The position numbers and the translations under genes are program-made. From Dendrocalamus latiflorus (Eukaryota > Streptophyta > Magnoliopsida > Poales > Poaceae), in assembly GCA_017311315.1 (NCBI GenBank), contig CM029634.1, forward strand, positions 20,725,891 through 20,789,890: a stretch of 64,000 bases of DNA. The letters are read 5' to 3'. The stretch's first letter is position 1, and every line of letters begins with the position of its first letter. Below are positions 45,881 to 56,211 of this stretch, piece by piece. The notes below the pieces were generated by a model. The model had not been told where the DNA came from. It searched no databases and was given only the letters and a program-made list of their open reading frames with translations.

Positions 45881-46311
45881 AAGCATCCTATAGATAACTG
45901 TTGTCTATAATATTTTTTATGCCATTTATAAAAGACACTAAAGACGGTTCAAGTAATAGGTTATCATTTTGTATGTTTTTATAGACAACTTTTCTATGAT
46001 ATAATATGTCTTGTTTATCGTGTTACAGTCGACTACTGTATAATAGACAGTCCAATTCTCTATACTCTTCTCTCTTCTTTATATTATCTCGTATTCTACG
46101 TGACAAGATTTATAAATAGTAGATATTATACCACTGTATATGGCCTTAGGCATTGCGCTGGCGTGAGTTGGCCTCTGCGTATTATCAACAGAATATGTAC
46201 TAATCAGTTTGAATTTACAGAAACCCTGTGCCAAAACTAGGGGTGCTGCAAATGGTGGCATGAAGCTGGCATGGCCAGACAGGCTAGTACTGCAACCTTG
46301 TATCGTTCTAA

Positions 46312-46555
46312 GAGCAAGTATAATAAGAGGCTGTTAGTAGGCTATATGCTGAGGTGGAGGAGAGAGAGAAGGAGAGAGAAGAGAGGTGGGCTGTAAGTTT
46401 ACAACCAGCTGAAGCACAAGAACCAAGAAACTTTATGAGAGAAAGGGGTGGGTCATACAGCCTTCAGCTGGCTGTAAACTACTATATGAATAGACTGATA
46501 AGTAGGTTGTAAATGTCCATACAGTCAGCTGAAGACTGTATTATTTGTATGGTTC
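46312..46555. mobile_element. Tourist-like MITE (AGAGCAAGTATAATA type)
   Basis: The left end GAGCAAGTATAATAAGAGGC and right end (minus) GAACCATACAAATAATACAG are imperfect inverted repeats. TAA flanks both sides (46309-46311, 46556-46558). The interior has AAGCACAAGAACCAAGAAAC and CAGCTGGCTGTAAAC, as in a very common grass MITE family. Confidence 0.75.
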
Positions 46556-46558
46556 TAA

Positions 46559-47203
46559 GACAAAATCAAGCTTGTCTATGGACTTGGTCAGTAAGTGCTT
46601 AGCACGCCAAGTCCAATCGTGTGGGCTCACCTCAGAACAATCCGTCACCAACCTTCTTTTTTCTCCTCCTTCTCCGGCCTCTTTGATTTTTCCCCATCCG
46701 TTGTTTTCGCTAAGAAGAGAAGACTCTGAAACAAACAAATTTTCTTGCTAACTTTCCACGGCCTCTCCGTCACCTTGAAAGCTTTGGCACGCCCAAATCC
46801 AAAGCCCAAGCTGACTAGGATTAATCGTCAAATACAACACCTACTATTGCTAATCCCTACACTTCTATTCTCGTGAAAGCAAACAACCTGATATTCTTTT
46901 TTGAAAAGTTAATCAAGGGATGTAGTACCAATAATCATATCAAAAAATTCGATGTATAAACCTCGAAAAAATCGATGTGTGAAAATTCAAGAAAAAAAGT
47001 AATTGCTCTCTCAAGCTCGAAGCCTTAAAATCCGGTATTAATCGCACACTTAATCAACATTTTTTACATGGGTCCGTATGTGTTACACACTTGACAAAAC
47101 CATTGATTCTTGATCTGCATATTCTACTACTATTATCTGTAACACATAGAATTTGACATGAGATGCGCGCATGCATGTACAACGTCCGAGAAACCAATCA
47201 AGG
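46559..47203. other. Spacer, including 3' flank of the small minus-strand gene
   Basis: No repeat pair or conserved frame. The part next to 47204 is probably the 3' UTR of the minus-strand gene. Confidence 0.4.
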
Positions 47204-47506
47204 CTACGCGACCGCGACGGCCGCCGGCGCCGTCGACGCAGCCGGCTCCCGTGGTGGCGGGGAGGGCGAAAGCCGCGACGAGAAGCTCCGGTAGAGTAGG
47301 CCGTCGGCGTGGTCCCCCGCGTGGCCGTCGTCTTCCCCCTCGTCGAAGTTGAGCGCGTAGCTGAGCGGGTCGTACCGGAACTCACCGACGCCCGCGCGTC
47401 GCCGCCACTGCAACCGTTCACCCAGGCCACCGTAGCCGAAGCAGCAGCACACAGTGGCCCTAAGCCTGTGCCGCAGCGAGGTCGACGAGGAGGCCTCCGT
47501 CTCCAT
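47204..47506 (-). CDS. Conserved small plant protein of unknown function
   Basis: A single-exon frame of 100 residues. Features are an N-terminal METEASSSTSLRHRLR, a Cys triplet (20-22, VCCCFG), a basic stretch (QWRRR), the hallmark EFRYDPLSYALNFDEG (42-57) and an Ala/Pro/Ser-rich tail. Small plant proteins with this YDPLSYALNFD-type motif are widespread and uncharacterised, as far as I know. No signal peptide or membrane segment is seen; the Cys triplet could be lipid-modified, which is speculation. GC-rich, intronless and with a well-formed end, it looks like a functional gene. Confidence 0.75.
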   Translation of the reverse strand: METEASSSTSLRHRLRATVCCCFGYGGLGERLQWRRRAGVGEFRYDPLSYALNFDEGEDDGHAGDHADGLLYRSFSSRLSPSPPPREPAASTAPAAVAVA

Positions 47507-47847
47507 GGGATTAACTGACCCGGCCGGCCGGCCACTAGTCCAAGACTCCTAGTACGATCAGGTCAGACTAGTAGGTGGACACGACGACGAGATCAAGAGC
47601 GGCCGTGGTGGTGATTAAGTAGTAGGAGGTGCGGAGAAAAGACGGACAAGGACATGGCGGGAGGCGACGGCGTGGGAGGGAAGTCGACGGGGCGGAGCAG
47701 CCGATACGGTAGGCATGTGGTACGTGTAGACGTCGTTGCGCGCGGGGCGGGTCAGACGGAGGGGCAGTGTGGGGATATTTCCGTGGGCAGATGATATTTT
47801 TTTTTTGTTTTGGATGGCGACCGGGTGGGGGCGTTTGGCGGGACGAG
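47507..47847 (-). promoter_or_regulatory. Upstream region of the small minus-strand gene
   Basis: GC-rich on the gene-proximal side. Other open frames here are compositional. No core promoter element stands out enough to place. Confidence 0.3.
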
Positions 47848-48211
47848 TGTTTGGGAGAGCTCCACCACTGAAAACGTGGATCTGGAGTAGCAGTTCCACT
47901 ATGGAGCAGCTCCACCGTGGATCTGGGATTCCATCATGGAGTGTTTGGCTTGTACAGCAGCTCCAGATCCACGAAATTGAGGTTTTGGTGGGAATGACCA
48001 CTTTTGTGTGTAACCAGTGGCATTGGTGGGTAATTACCACCCAACTCCATGGTGGAGCACCCCTTGAGGAGCTCCATGAAATCCATGGATCTGGCCCTCA
48101 GATCCAGGATTTTGGTGGATTCAGATTTTGCGGAGCTGGAGCGTTTGGGTAAAATTTCGTGGAGTGGAGTTGTTTTTCGTGGATCTGAAGGTGGTGGAGC
48201 TCTCCTAAACA
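47848..48211. mobile_element. TIR element rich in GGAGCTCCACC words
   Basis: The ends TGTTTGGGAGAGCTCCACC and (minus) TGTTTAGGAGAGCTCCACC are near-perfect 19-bp inverted repeats. The body repeats CAGCTCCA and GTGGATCTGG words. It is 364 bp and non-coding. No clear target duplication. Confidence 0.7.
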
Positions 48212-48490
48212 GGCCATAAGGCTCCAATCGGAAACGTAGGGAGTTTTATGGGTTGCTGCAGAAATTGAATGGTTTTCTGTCAAGAAAGATTTTGGTCCTT
48301 TCTTCTGATCTTTTTGTTTTTTTTAATAAAAATTCAGATAAACAGAGCGTTTTCAGAAGTGAGTTCTTTAAACGGGTTTTCGACCTTAAAACTGTGTGCG
48401 TCGTTTATGTCGACGTCTTCGCCGTCCACTGCCGTCTCAGAAAACACAGATAAAAGACATCAATCACCACTAAAAGCCTTCAGTTGTAGC

Positions 48491-49008
48491 TAGGGATGGC
48501 AATTGTACCTGTTTACCCATATACTCGTGGGTAAATACTCGAATGGAGTCAGATATGAGATATTTTCTTTACCCACGGGTATGGAAATGGGGAACACTCT
48601 ACCCGTCGGGTAAACAGGCACAGATATGGGTAAGCTCCACTCGTACCCGCTCCACCCATTTACCTGCGATATAGATTGACAGGTGGCGTAGTCATAGCAA
48701 TATCTCTAATTACTATTGATTGTTATAAACTTTTGCATATCTCTAATTGCTATTGATTGTTATAAACTTTTTTGATAGCTATTATATTTCCTAGCAACAG
48801 TTGTTGCTTATATGTACTTGTCATTAGTTCAACTCTCAGATGGTGACTCTCAGTTCGCGGGTAAACGGGTATGCCCATGAGCGACAGGTATGGGCGAGGT
48901 TTTTCACCCGTCATCCTTCGCGGGTATAACCGTAGGCGTAAATCGGGGTCGTGGGTACGGGTATGGGCGAGCACTACCCATACCCGCCGCGCCGGATTGC
49001 CATCCCTA
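48491..49008. mobile_element. Non-autonomous hAT element, relative of 4045-5872
   Basis: TAGGGATGGCAAT and ATTGCCATCCCTA ends are flanked by a perfect 8-bp duplication, gttgtagc (48483-48490 and 49009-49016). Its right 160 bp, on the minus strand, follow the left end of the 4045 element closely, including the TACCCGTTTACCCGCGAACT block. The 518-bp interior lacks captured gene sequence. Confidence 0.9.
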
Positions 49009-49016
49009 GTTGTAGC

Positions 49017-50490
49017 CCAAAAGAACAGGGTTCCATGGGCTAATGTTGGCTATAGTGTTTAAACCTGCCCCACAGGCTATTGTTGGCTACGCCGATGAGC
49101 TTAAGGAGTTTGGTTTTCTTTATAAACTAGATTTAGTCGTAAATTTAAAATTTTTAATATGATGAGATAAGACTTATTTCTTCACATTTTAAATTTAAGA
49201 TATAAGTAGGACTCAAAAGGATGGGTGGATTCACAACTTTGTGTGTATACCGTTACACCTAAGAGAGTTTAGATGACTATGATCGCTAATTGTTTTTTTT
49301 AAAAAATGGGCTAGTTCAGAGAGGATGCAAGATGCCTCTAATTCGTTGATTATGTGATTTTGGTAATTAATGACTGCTAAATCATTAAGATTAACTTTAT
49401 TTTGAGTGTGATTAAGATAAGTTAGATCTTGATAATGGATATGGATATTGTTCTTCAATTTTAATGGATCCCCGTAAGTACAAATAATGGCAAAGCATGT
49501 TTTTTTTAATAAAGATTAAGGACCTTGTAGCTAGAAATGATCTAAAGAGTTGAGTATGGACCATTTTAGTATATATGTTTTTGTTATGGATCATTTTAGT
49601 AGATATTTTTTCTTTTTTTGATGTACTATTAAGAGGGGTTTAATGCTAGTAGCTTGAGTTTGGTTAAGTTGAGTAACTAGTTTTGGTACACACTAGATAT
49701 GTCTAGCTCAGTACTAGTTAGAAAAAAAATCAAGTTGTGGTTGAGTGGATCTCAAAGTTTGAATCAAAATTTAACTAAGTTAGAAAAATCAACAAAAGCG
49801 AATTATATAGGTTAGGTGTACCATCAAGGTGTAACATCATTTCCAGAGATGGTGTTTTATGTTTGTTTTTTGGAAATTTAGACAAAAGCAGATAATCTGG
49901 GTCAACTCGTACCACTAAGGCATACCATCAGTTTAGAGAGGATGTTTTTGATGCTCATGGTATTTTATACTGAGGTGTATCATCCTGTTCGAGGCATACC
50001 ATTGAGACGGATGATCCGGGTTGAGACATACCATTGAGATGTATTATCTCTCCATAGAAAGTGTTTTTGGACAAGTTGAGAGGCAGACGATACGGCTTGG
50101 TGCGTACCGTTGAGGCATACCATTGGTCCAGAAGTTTCAGAGGCGATCTAGCTCAATGCGTATCATCCAGGTCTGCATAACAGCTAGTTTTTGAACCGTT
50201 GGAACTGAGAAAATTTGAACTAAGGCAGATGATCCGGGTCGAGGCAGATGATTCGAGTTTGCATGCACTTTTCAAAAAAATATGTTAAACAACTAGATTT
50301 TGAATGGAGAGACTATATAAATGGACTATGGGCGTTCAAGTTATTACTCTTGTGACTCCAAAACAGTGTCTTGCATATTGACAAGGGGCACTCAAAAAGC
50401 TTCAAGTTGAGATTTTAAGAGTTTGAGAAAGTAGATTAGACCTTAGTGTGCATTGCTCTTAATTGCTTGAACTTGTTGTATTCAAGGCAC
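49017..50490. other. Gene-free spacer with GATGATCCGGGT-type short repeats
   Basis: Between about 49850 and 50250 the words CATACCATTGAGA and GATGATCCGGGTCGAGGCA recur irregularly. No gene is recognised. Confidence 0.4.
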
Positions 50491-50759
50491 TGATCGGTTC
50501 GGCTTGAGCTTCTGGCTTATTTTTTACTATTCATAAATTTCGTCTTTTTCTGAACTTTTGGCTTTTTGTTGAGCTTTTTTGTCGGTTCTTTTTTTCCTGT
50601 ATTCGTTTGTATTATACATATTGGGCTAACATATTTTTTTATATTTTTAAATTTTTTAAATTTAATTATGCTAAATAAGCCTCTGTCAGCTACAGTGTTT
50701 TTTCAGCCAGCTACAGTGTTTTCAGCCATAAGCCATGAGCTGTTAAGCCCAACTGATCA
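50491..50759 (+). mobile_element. MITE family A, copy 4
   Basis: 269 bp from TGATCGGTTCGGCTT to the inverse of TGATCAGTTGGGCTT, the clearest terminal repeats of the family. It is close to copy 1 in sequence and orientation. Confidence 0.85.
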
Positions 50760-51346
50760 CAAATGACATGCTTAGGCTTATTACTCTTAGAATTCGATAA
50801 TTCCTATATGGTTTAAAGACGTGCTCTTGGTAACCTTTCAAGGAGAAACTTGTGGAAGGCACCGAGATGGCTGTGAAGGTTTGGAATCTACCTATTCGGA
50901 GAGGAGAAATACTGCTATGAGTTTATTTCTTGGATCCTTGCGCGGGTTCAAACAGGGGCTACACTCTTGCGAGAGTGCTCCAACGAGAATTAGTGGAGAT
51001 CACCGAATCTTTGAGACCTCAATAAAAAAGTTAGATTGTCTCTTGTGCCTTTTACGTTATTTCACTTACTTTTTTGTCTTTCAATTCCTAGATCATTAGA
51101 CTTGTGTAGGATTGTAACTTAGGTTGCAAAACATCACTAGACTTGTATAAGAGTTATTTAGCTATGCTAGAAACCATAGGCACCTAGGTTAGACTAGAAA
51201 AGGTTAATTTTTTAATTCAGCCTTTAGCAAAAGAATCTCAATTCACTTGCCCCTGTTGAGCATCTAATCCCCTTTAGAGGTTTTGGTTCCTTAGTAATTG
51301 AAGTTTATCCGAGAAGCCTTATAAACCACAATGCATCTCTAGAGCA
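50760..51346. other. Gene-free spacer
   Basis: Nothing recognised. An open frame at 50821-51099 has no familiar motif. Confidence 0.4.
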
Positions 51347-51419
51347 AGAATTTTTTAAATAATCTATTTTTTATTCTGAATTACAGTAATATACCTATAT
51401 TTTATTTTTTATAGTACTA

Positions 51420-51600
51420 TTAATCTGTCGCTCTACGATTGGGCGATATGGACTAGTCGTCCAACCGTTGGGCGACACGTGGCCAAGTCGCTCAACGGTT
51501 GGGCGACTAATCCCTGTCATCCAACTGTGGAGCGACTTGGCCCCCTAGTCACCCAACCGTTGGGCGACTAGTACTAGTCGCTCAATGGTGGAGCGACTAT
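51420..51600 (+). repeat. Left subterminal iteron array of the MULE
   Basis: Five to six units alternate GTCGCTCAACGGTTGGGCGA and its near-complement with 5-12 bp between them. Many units are imperfect palindromes. It is mirrored by 54242-54420. Confidence 0.85.
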
Positions 51601-51931
51601 TTGCTGCCAGCATGTCCATCTTCCTTTGACCCGACCCTCCATGATATCTCTCACCATTTCTCTCAAAATAGAATGAGAGAGCTTGAAAGAGGAAAAAAAG
51701 AGGGAGAGAAGGAGAGGGGAAGTGAAGAGGGGGAGGTCATGAGAGGAGGAGATGCGGAGAAGCTTGGGAGAGGGAGAGGAGGAGAGGAGGAGAAGCAAAG
51801 GAGCTCGGGAGAGGGAGTGAAGGAGAGGAGAGGAACTCAGGAGAGGGAGAGAAGCTCATGAGGTAAGAGAGAAAAACAAAGGAAGCTCGTTGAGAAGGAG
51901 AGAAGGTCTTCGGCTGAAAGTAATAGTCTCA

Positions 51932-52286
51932 TTATGCATTCTGTAAGGTACAATCGGGTATTTCAGGAAAAGGTATGCAAATGTGGCACTTTATGCAGCC
52001 AACCCATATACACCGTACTACTTGAAGATTACAGTGTACATACAGGCCAAGATCGAGAAGGGTTAGGCACACATGGTCTTCATGATGGGCAATACAGAGC
52101 ACCATTTCGACGTGCTCCTTTGGGATAGAACCAGATTTGGAATGGGTTACTCTCTTGTTACCTACGAGATGTGCCTTGGAGATCATGTGAATGAATCTAG
52201 TTATACATGCAACAAGCCAAAACTCCTTCACAAGCCATGTTCTCATGTCCTCGCCGCATGTAGGATTATCAACATGGATCCATAGA
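51932..52286 (+). pseudogene. MULE transposase C-terminal part, SWIM zinc finger
   Basis: The transposase catalyses cut-and-paste movement. Plus-strand frames read KRYANVALYAANPYTPYYLK, then MVFMMGNTEHHFDVLLWDR and SYTCNKPKLLHKPCSHVLAA. The last is the SWIM CxC..CxH zinc finger that follows the MuDR catalytic domain. A stop lies in a frame that should be open (near 52048), and another follows NMDP. No catalytic Asp-Asp-Glu region is present upstream, so most of the gene is deleted. Confidence 0.75.
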
Positions 52287-52489
52287 ACTTCATGTCAAAG
52301 TACTTCATGAAAGAGAGTGTTGTAGGCATGGTGCAGTGAGCTAAGAGGCTTCAGGGTTGTAGACAACTTTATCGCATCGGATATTGCACAGAGGGCTTGG
52401 ATTTTGGATCTTGACCTATGGAAGGGTGGGAAGCGTCGTTGGCAAAGTCATCGCATTAGGAACGATATGGACAAAAGGAAAGCTTGAGC

Positions 52490-52565
52490 AACGGGTAGAT
52501 GTTGCAGCCGTTGTGGCCAAGAAGGCCACACTGCGAGAAGATGCAAGGCGCCTGCTGACAAGTAG
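52490..52565 (+). pseudogene. MULE transposase CCHC zinc knuckle
   Basis: In the frame reading GRCCSRCGQEGHTARRCKAP the spacing C-x2-C-x4-H-x4-C is intact and the stop follows four codons later. It is the usual C-terminus of MuDR-type transposases. It is out of frame with the SWIM part. Confidence 0.75.
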
Positions 52566-53037
52566 GAATACCGGCGTAAAGTGCAGCACCACTTCTTGTT
52601 GTGTGTGTATTGGTACTAAGATTAGAAATGCTATCATATTGTAACTTCATTTGCAAACTTTAATTTCATTTGTACTATCAATCCATCGTTGTTAACAATA
52701 CATGGGAAGTGCCGAGGAATAGCTTCCTTTTGTAGCCTGACAAGACCAAATGACACAGCTTTTTTTGCAGTGACAAGACTAAACGAGATAGCCTTGCGCA
52801 GTAACAAGACTAAACGAGACAACCTTGCGTAGTGATAATACCCATGGGGTAGCTTTGTATAGCGACGTGATGCTATGTTGGTCCATGAATCGTCTGGCGC
52901 ACCATTGCCTCGCGGACGTGAATTTGCCCAAATCGATTTGAACTTGTCAAGCGTACGCCACGTCAGTTTAGCCTATAAGTACTACCCCCTCCGTAGCATG
53001 TTTTCTTGCACCATGACTACAACACTACATCGCTAGG

Positions 53038-53757
53038 ATGGAGAAGCAATGGAAGGAGATCACTCGACTCGCAAGGGCTGCTGCAGCTCAGAACAAACAA
53101 GCAAAATATGCTAGGAGACCACCTCTCCAAAGTGAAGCCCCCTTACCTCCAGCCCCAACTCATACCTCAATGTTCCCACCGAGCATTCGCCGCGAGACCT
53201 GCCCGTGGGGGAGATGCCACCCCCTGTTGGAACAGGGACGCATGTAAGTTCTTCAAGTCCAAGGAGCGGTTGAGTTTGGACATGCATTACTGGGGTTGCG
53301 GTAACTATGCTTGGGACTATCCTGACCGGCGTTGGGACACGGCCTGCTACTGACAGCTGGTAAGGATGGGTTACAGTAGATTCCCCTACTAGTTCTCTTC
53401 TATGGCATGCACTAACAAGCTCTCACATCTTTCTGTAGTCTCTAGATCCGCTATACGCGTACCGCAAATGGATTGACTGGGAGATCCACCTGCACAACCA
53501 GTGGACTCTATACTGCGAGGCGCGGGATACCTATACAACATAGGAGAGGATGGAGGAGCGGTGGCACAACAAAGATCGAAGTGAGCGTATCCAGCGAGAG
53601 ACGCAAGCTCATCTGGAGGCGTGCAAGCGCAGGTAGCGTGAGCCTCGCGAGGAGGAGCACGAGAGAAAGCATGAACTGGCGGCCAAGACCAGGACGGTTG
53701 GCGAGGACTACAACGCCGACCTCGGGAGGAATGGCAAATGGACACGTTCCACGCAGT
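53038..53757 (+). pseudogene. Second MULE-borne gene: GRF-like zinc finger plus coiled coil
   Basis: An ATG at 53038 starts MEKQWKEITRLARAAAAQNK. After a frame change, CWNRDACKFFKSKERLSLDM, HYWGCGNYAWDYPDRRWDTA and C give the Cys/Trp pattern of GRF-like zinc fingers found beside grass transposases. A short intron-like gap (53350-53440) is followed by DPLYAYRKWIDWEIHLHNQW and a charged coiled coil (ERMEERWHNKDRSERIQRET) with at least two in-frame stops. The role of such accessory genes is unknown. This copy is degenerate. Confidence 0.6.
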
Positions 53758-54241
53758 AGTTCGACCCTCCTCGTTTATATGTCCTATTTATTTCTTATTC
53801 CCTAAAGGCATGCATGTACCATTCTTGATTCGTTGGCCTACATGCCATGTAACCCCTTATCGGATCAATTATCGTGTTATTATCGTTACGTCTTTTATAT
53901 GAAGTTCTCCTCCATGTATGAATTCTCTGTTGCATCACAATATCACTTACCTTCCTACTTACGAATAGTTGCTCCCTCAACCGTTCTCACAAAATTCTTC
54001 AGAAATTTATTGCATTACAACAACATACGACTATCACAAAATGTTATTACGAGTCTAACAAATTTCATACCCTTCATAATCTACGAAAATCATAAACGGA
54101 CCAACCGGTATTGTCTGCCTTTTTATTTTAAAAAACAACCTACAAACAAGATTTATTAAATATATTGCCTACAAAAATTGCTATTTACTCTCCCACAATT
54201 ATTTTCATTGGATTAATGAAATAATTATATTACTAATTTAA

Positions 54242-54420
54242 ATCACTCAACCATTAGGCGACTTGAACTAGTCGCTCAATCAAATTGGGCGACCAGCGCC
54301 TTGTCGCCCAACCATTAGGTGATAGGGACTAGTCGCTCAATGGTTGAACGATTTGGTCACGTATCGTCTAACGGTTGGGCGAGTAGTTCAAGTCGTCCAA
54401 TCGTGAAGCGACAGATGATC
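54242..54420 (-). repeat. Right subterminal iteron array of the MULE
   Basis: The inverted counterpart of the left array, with CTAGTCGCTCAATGGTTGAA and TCGCCCAACCATTAGGTGA units, more diverged than the left. Confidence 0.8.
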
Positions 54421-54497
54421 AAAACTGCAAAAATAAAATAAAATGCAGATATAATACTGTAATTCAAAATAAAAATAGATTATTTAAAAAAAATTCT

Positions 54498-55101
54498 CCA
54501 AAGGAGCTTAGAGGGACGCTTGGTTTAATGGACATGGCGATAAATGGACTATTAGATTCAAAAAAACTTCAAACCTAACCCATTTATTTTGTTTGATAAA
54601 TAGAATGGGTTTCCCACCAAAATTCTAGTAACTAGGTTGGTGGATGGACTCTTTATCGTAAGTCTCAAGCACAAGTATCAGATGGCCCAAATCATGTAGT
54701 TCATCTTCATCCCCTTCTTTGTCAACATGATGAGGGGATCGATAGTGATCGATGCTGTCCCATGGGGCCTCCACTTGAATTTAGAAATGTGCCAAACGTA
54801 TGGCGGTCAATGCTCATTCGCTGTATCAATTTGACTTTGTCTTGCTTCTTCTGAAATCACATCGAACATATCGACCACCTTAGCCCCTTGGAATCAATTC
54901 AATCGTTCCCTATGGGACAGGCTAACAGGTGACTTACAAGTCTCCAAAAACTGAACCAATCATACATGGGCTGATGGGCAGGTCACATACGTTAGTACTG
55001 CCTTTGGTTTTCTTTTGCATCATTATCTCAGTGAGACCTTTCGACACAAAAGTATCCACCATAAGAACAACTTGCTTTCCAAAAGTGCACAAGTCACAGG
55101 G
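54498..55101. other. Gene-free spacer
   Basis: No conserved frame or repeat pair recognised. Confidence 0.4.
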
Positions 55102-55111
55102 CTTACATTTG

Positions 55112-56019
55112 GAGAAAATTGATGGCTTGCCATCTTCAAGAATGGGCTTCGCACTTTTGCCACTCTCAACATTGGCTTCGCAAAAATACCATGTAGTACA
55201 TTAATCCCTTGATTAGTATGCCATTTCATCCCTTTAATTCATTTTCTTTTTCTTTTTCTAATTTCAGGGACTGAAAAAGACCCTTCTACCCCTGGCTAAT
55301 TCCTCTTCTTTGTAATATCGGGCCGGAAGGGTCTTTTTATGGTTTGGTCTGTGTATTCTTTCTGTATTGTGTAACGTATACTACGGGAGGGTCTTTTTAT
55401 GGTTTTGTCCTTGTATTCTTTTGTATTGTGTAACGTATACTGCGGGAGTTGACTGGTCAAGTCAAAACGAATTTTTGGGTGATTAAACTGGGCGTGTAAA
55501 GGAAGGCGAGTGAGACCGTGACAAGTATACTAGAATGGCCTTTGGGGTTTAATTTTTTAATCCTTCTAATTATGTTCAAGTTTGAATTAAATGCCAAGAT
55601 ATTACAAAGAAAAGGAATCATTGGCCTATTTTTTTGGCTGAGGTTTATGGTTTTTGGTTATCGCTTGTGGCCCAACGCAGCACGTATTGTATAAAAACCC
55701 ATAATATAATTATTGAGCTAAAATAATAAACAAATGCATATCACAGCCATAGTATCATCTCACAAATCTAAAGTCGAGAATAAAAGGAGTTCATCTCACA
55801 TCCATAGTATGAGAATAAAAAGGAGTCCATCTCACAAATTAGCCAGGGGTAGAAGGGTCTTTTCCAGTCCCTGAAATTAGAAAAAGAAAAAGAAAGTGAA
55901 TTAAAGGGATGAAATGTCATACTAATCAAGAGATTAATGTACCATTTTTGCGAAGCCAACGTTGAGAGTGGCAAAAGTGCGAAGCCCATTCTTGAAGATG
56001 GCAAATCATCAATTTTCTC
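55112..56019. mobile_element. Mutator-type MITE with 190-bp TIRs
   Basis: The left arm (about 55112-55300) and right arm (about 55830-56019) are inverted repeats starting GAGAAAATTGATGG / GAGAAAATTGATGA and sharing GCTTCGCACTTTTGCCACTC. They are flanked by a 10-bp direct repeat, cttacatttg (55102-55111) and cttatatttg (56020-56029), one mismatch. Long TIRs with a 9-10 bp duplication indicate Mutator type. The interior carries a tandem duplication of about 62 bp at 55323-55447. Non-coding. Confidence 0.85.
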
Positions 56020-56211
56020 CTTATATTTGCGCCATTAATCCTAATTGAAAGCAATCATTTCAGATGGAACGTTAGATTTCACATGGATTTGAGAAGCCAA
56101 AAGAATACCACCATGGGTAACACATTAACGTCAACAAATGACGATGGATTAGAGCGATCATGAAGGTGAACAGAAGAACATTGCAACTGCATGTATCCTA
56201 AAAGTCGAACT

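Larger units (their letters stand above)
51347..54497 (+). mobile_element. Mutator-like element with iterated-motif long TIRs
   Basis: The terminal inverted repeats are about 250 bp. The left one (51347-51600) and right one (54240-54497) both begin GAATTTTTT..AAATAATC, pass through GAATTACAGTA, and end in an array of CTAGTCGCTCAACGGTTGGG-type units. Inside are remains of a MULE transposase (SWIM and CCHC knuckle) and a second zinc-finger gene, both on the plus strand. Coding parts are broken, so the copy is dead. A 9-bp duplication was looked for but not found. Confidence 0.8.

Noticed and set aside
51420..51600. CRISPR-like array
   Set aside because: Spaced repeats are present, but this is plant nuclear DNA and the units are palindromic iterons inside transposon terminal repeats.
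53795..54159. Gene downstream of the MULE zinc-finger frame
   Set aside because: The open frames are AT-rich chance frames within the element, without conserved motifs.
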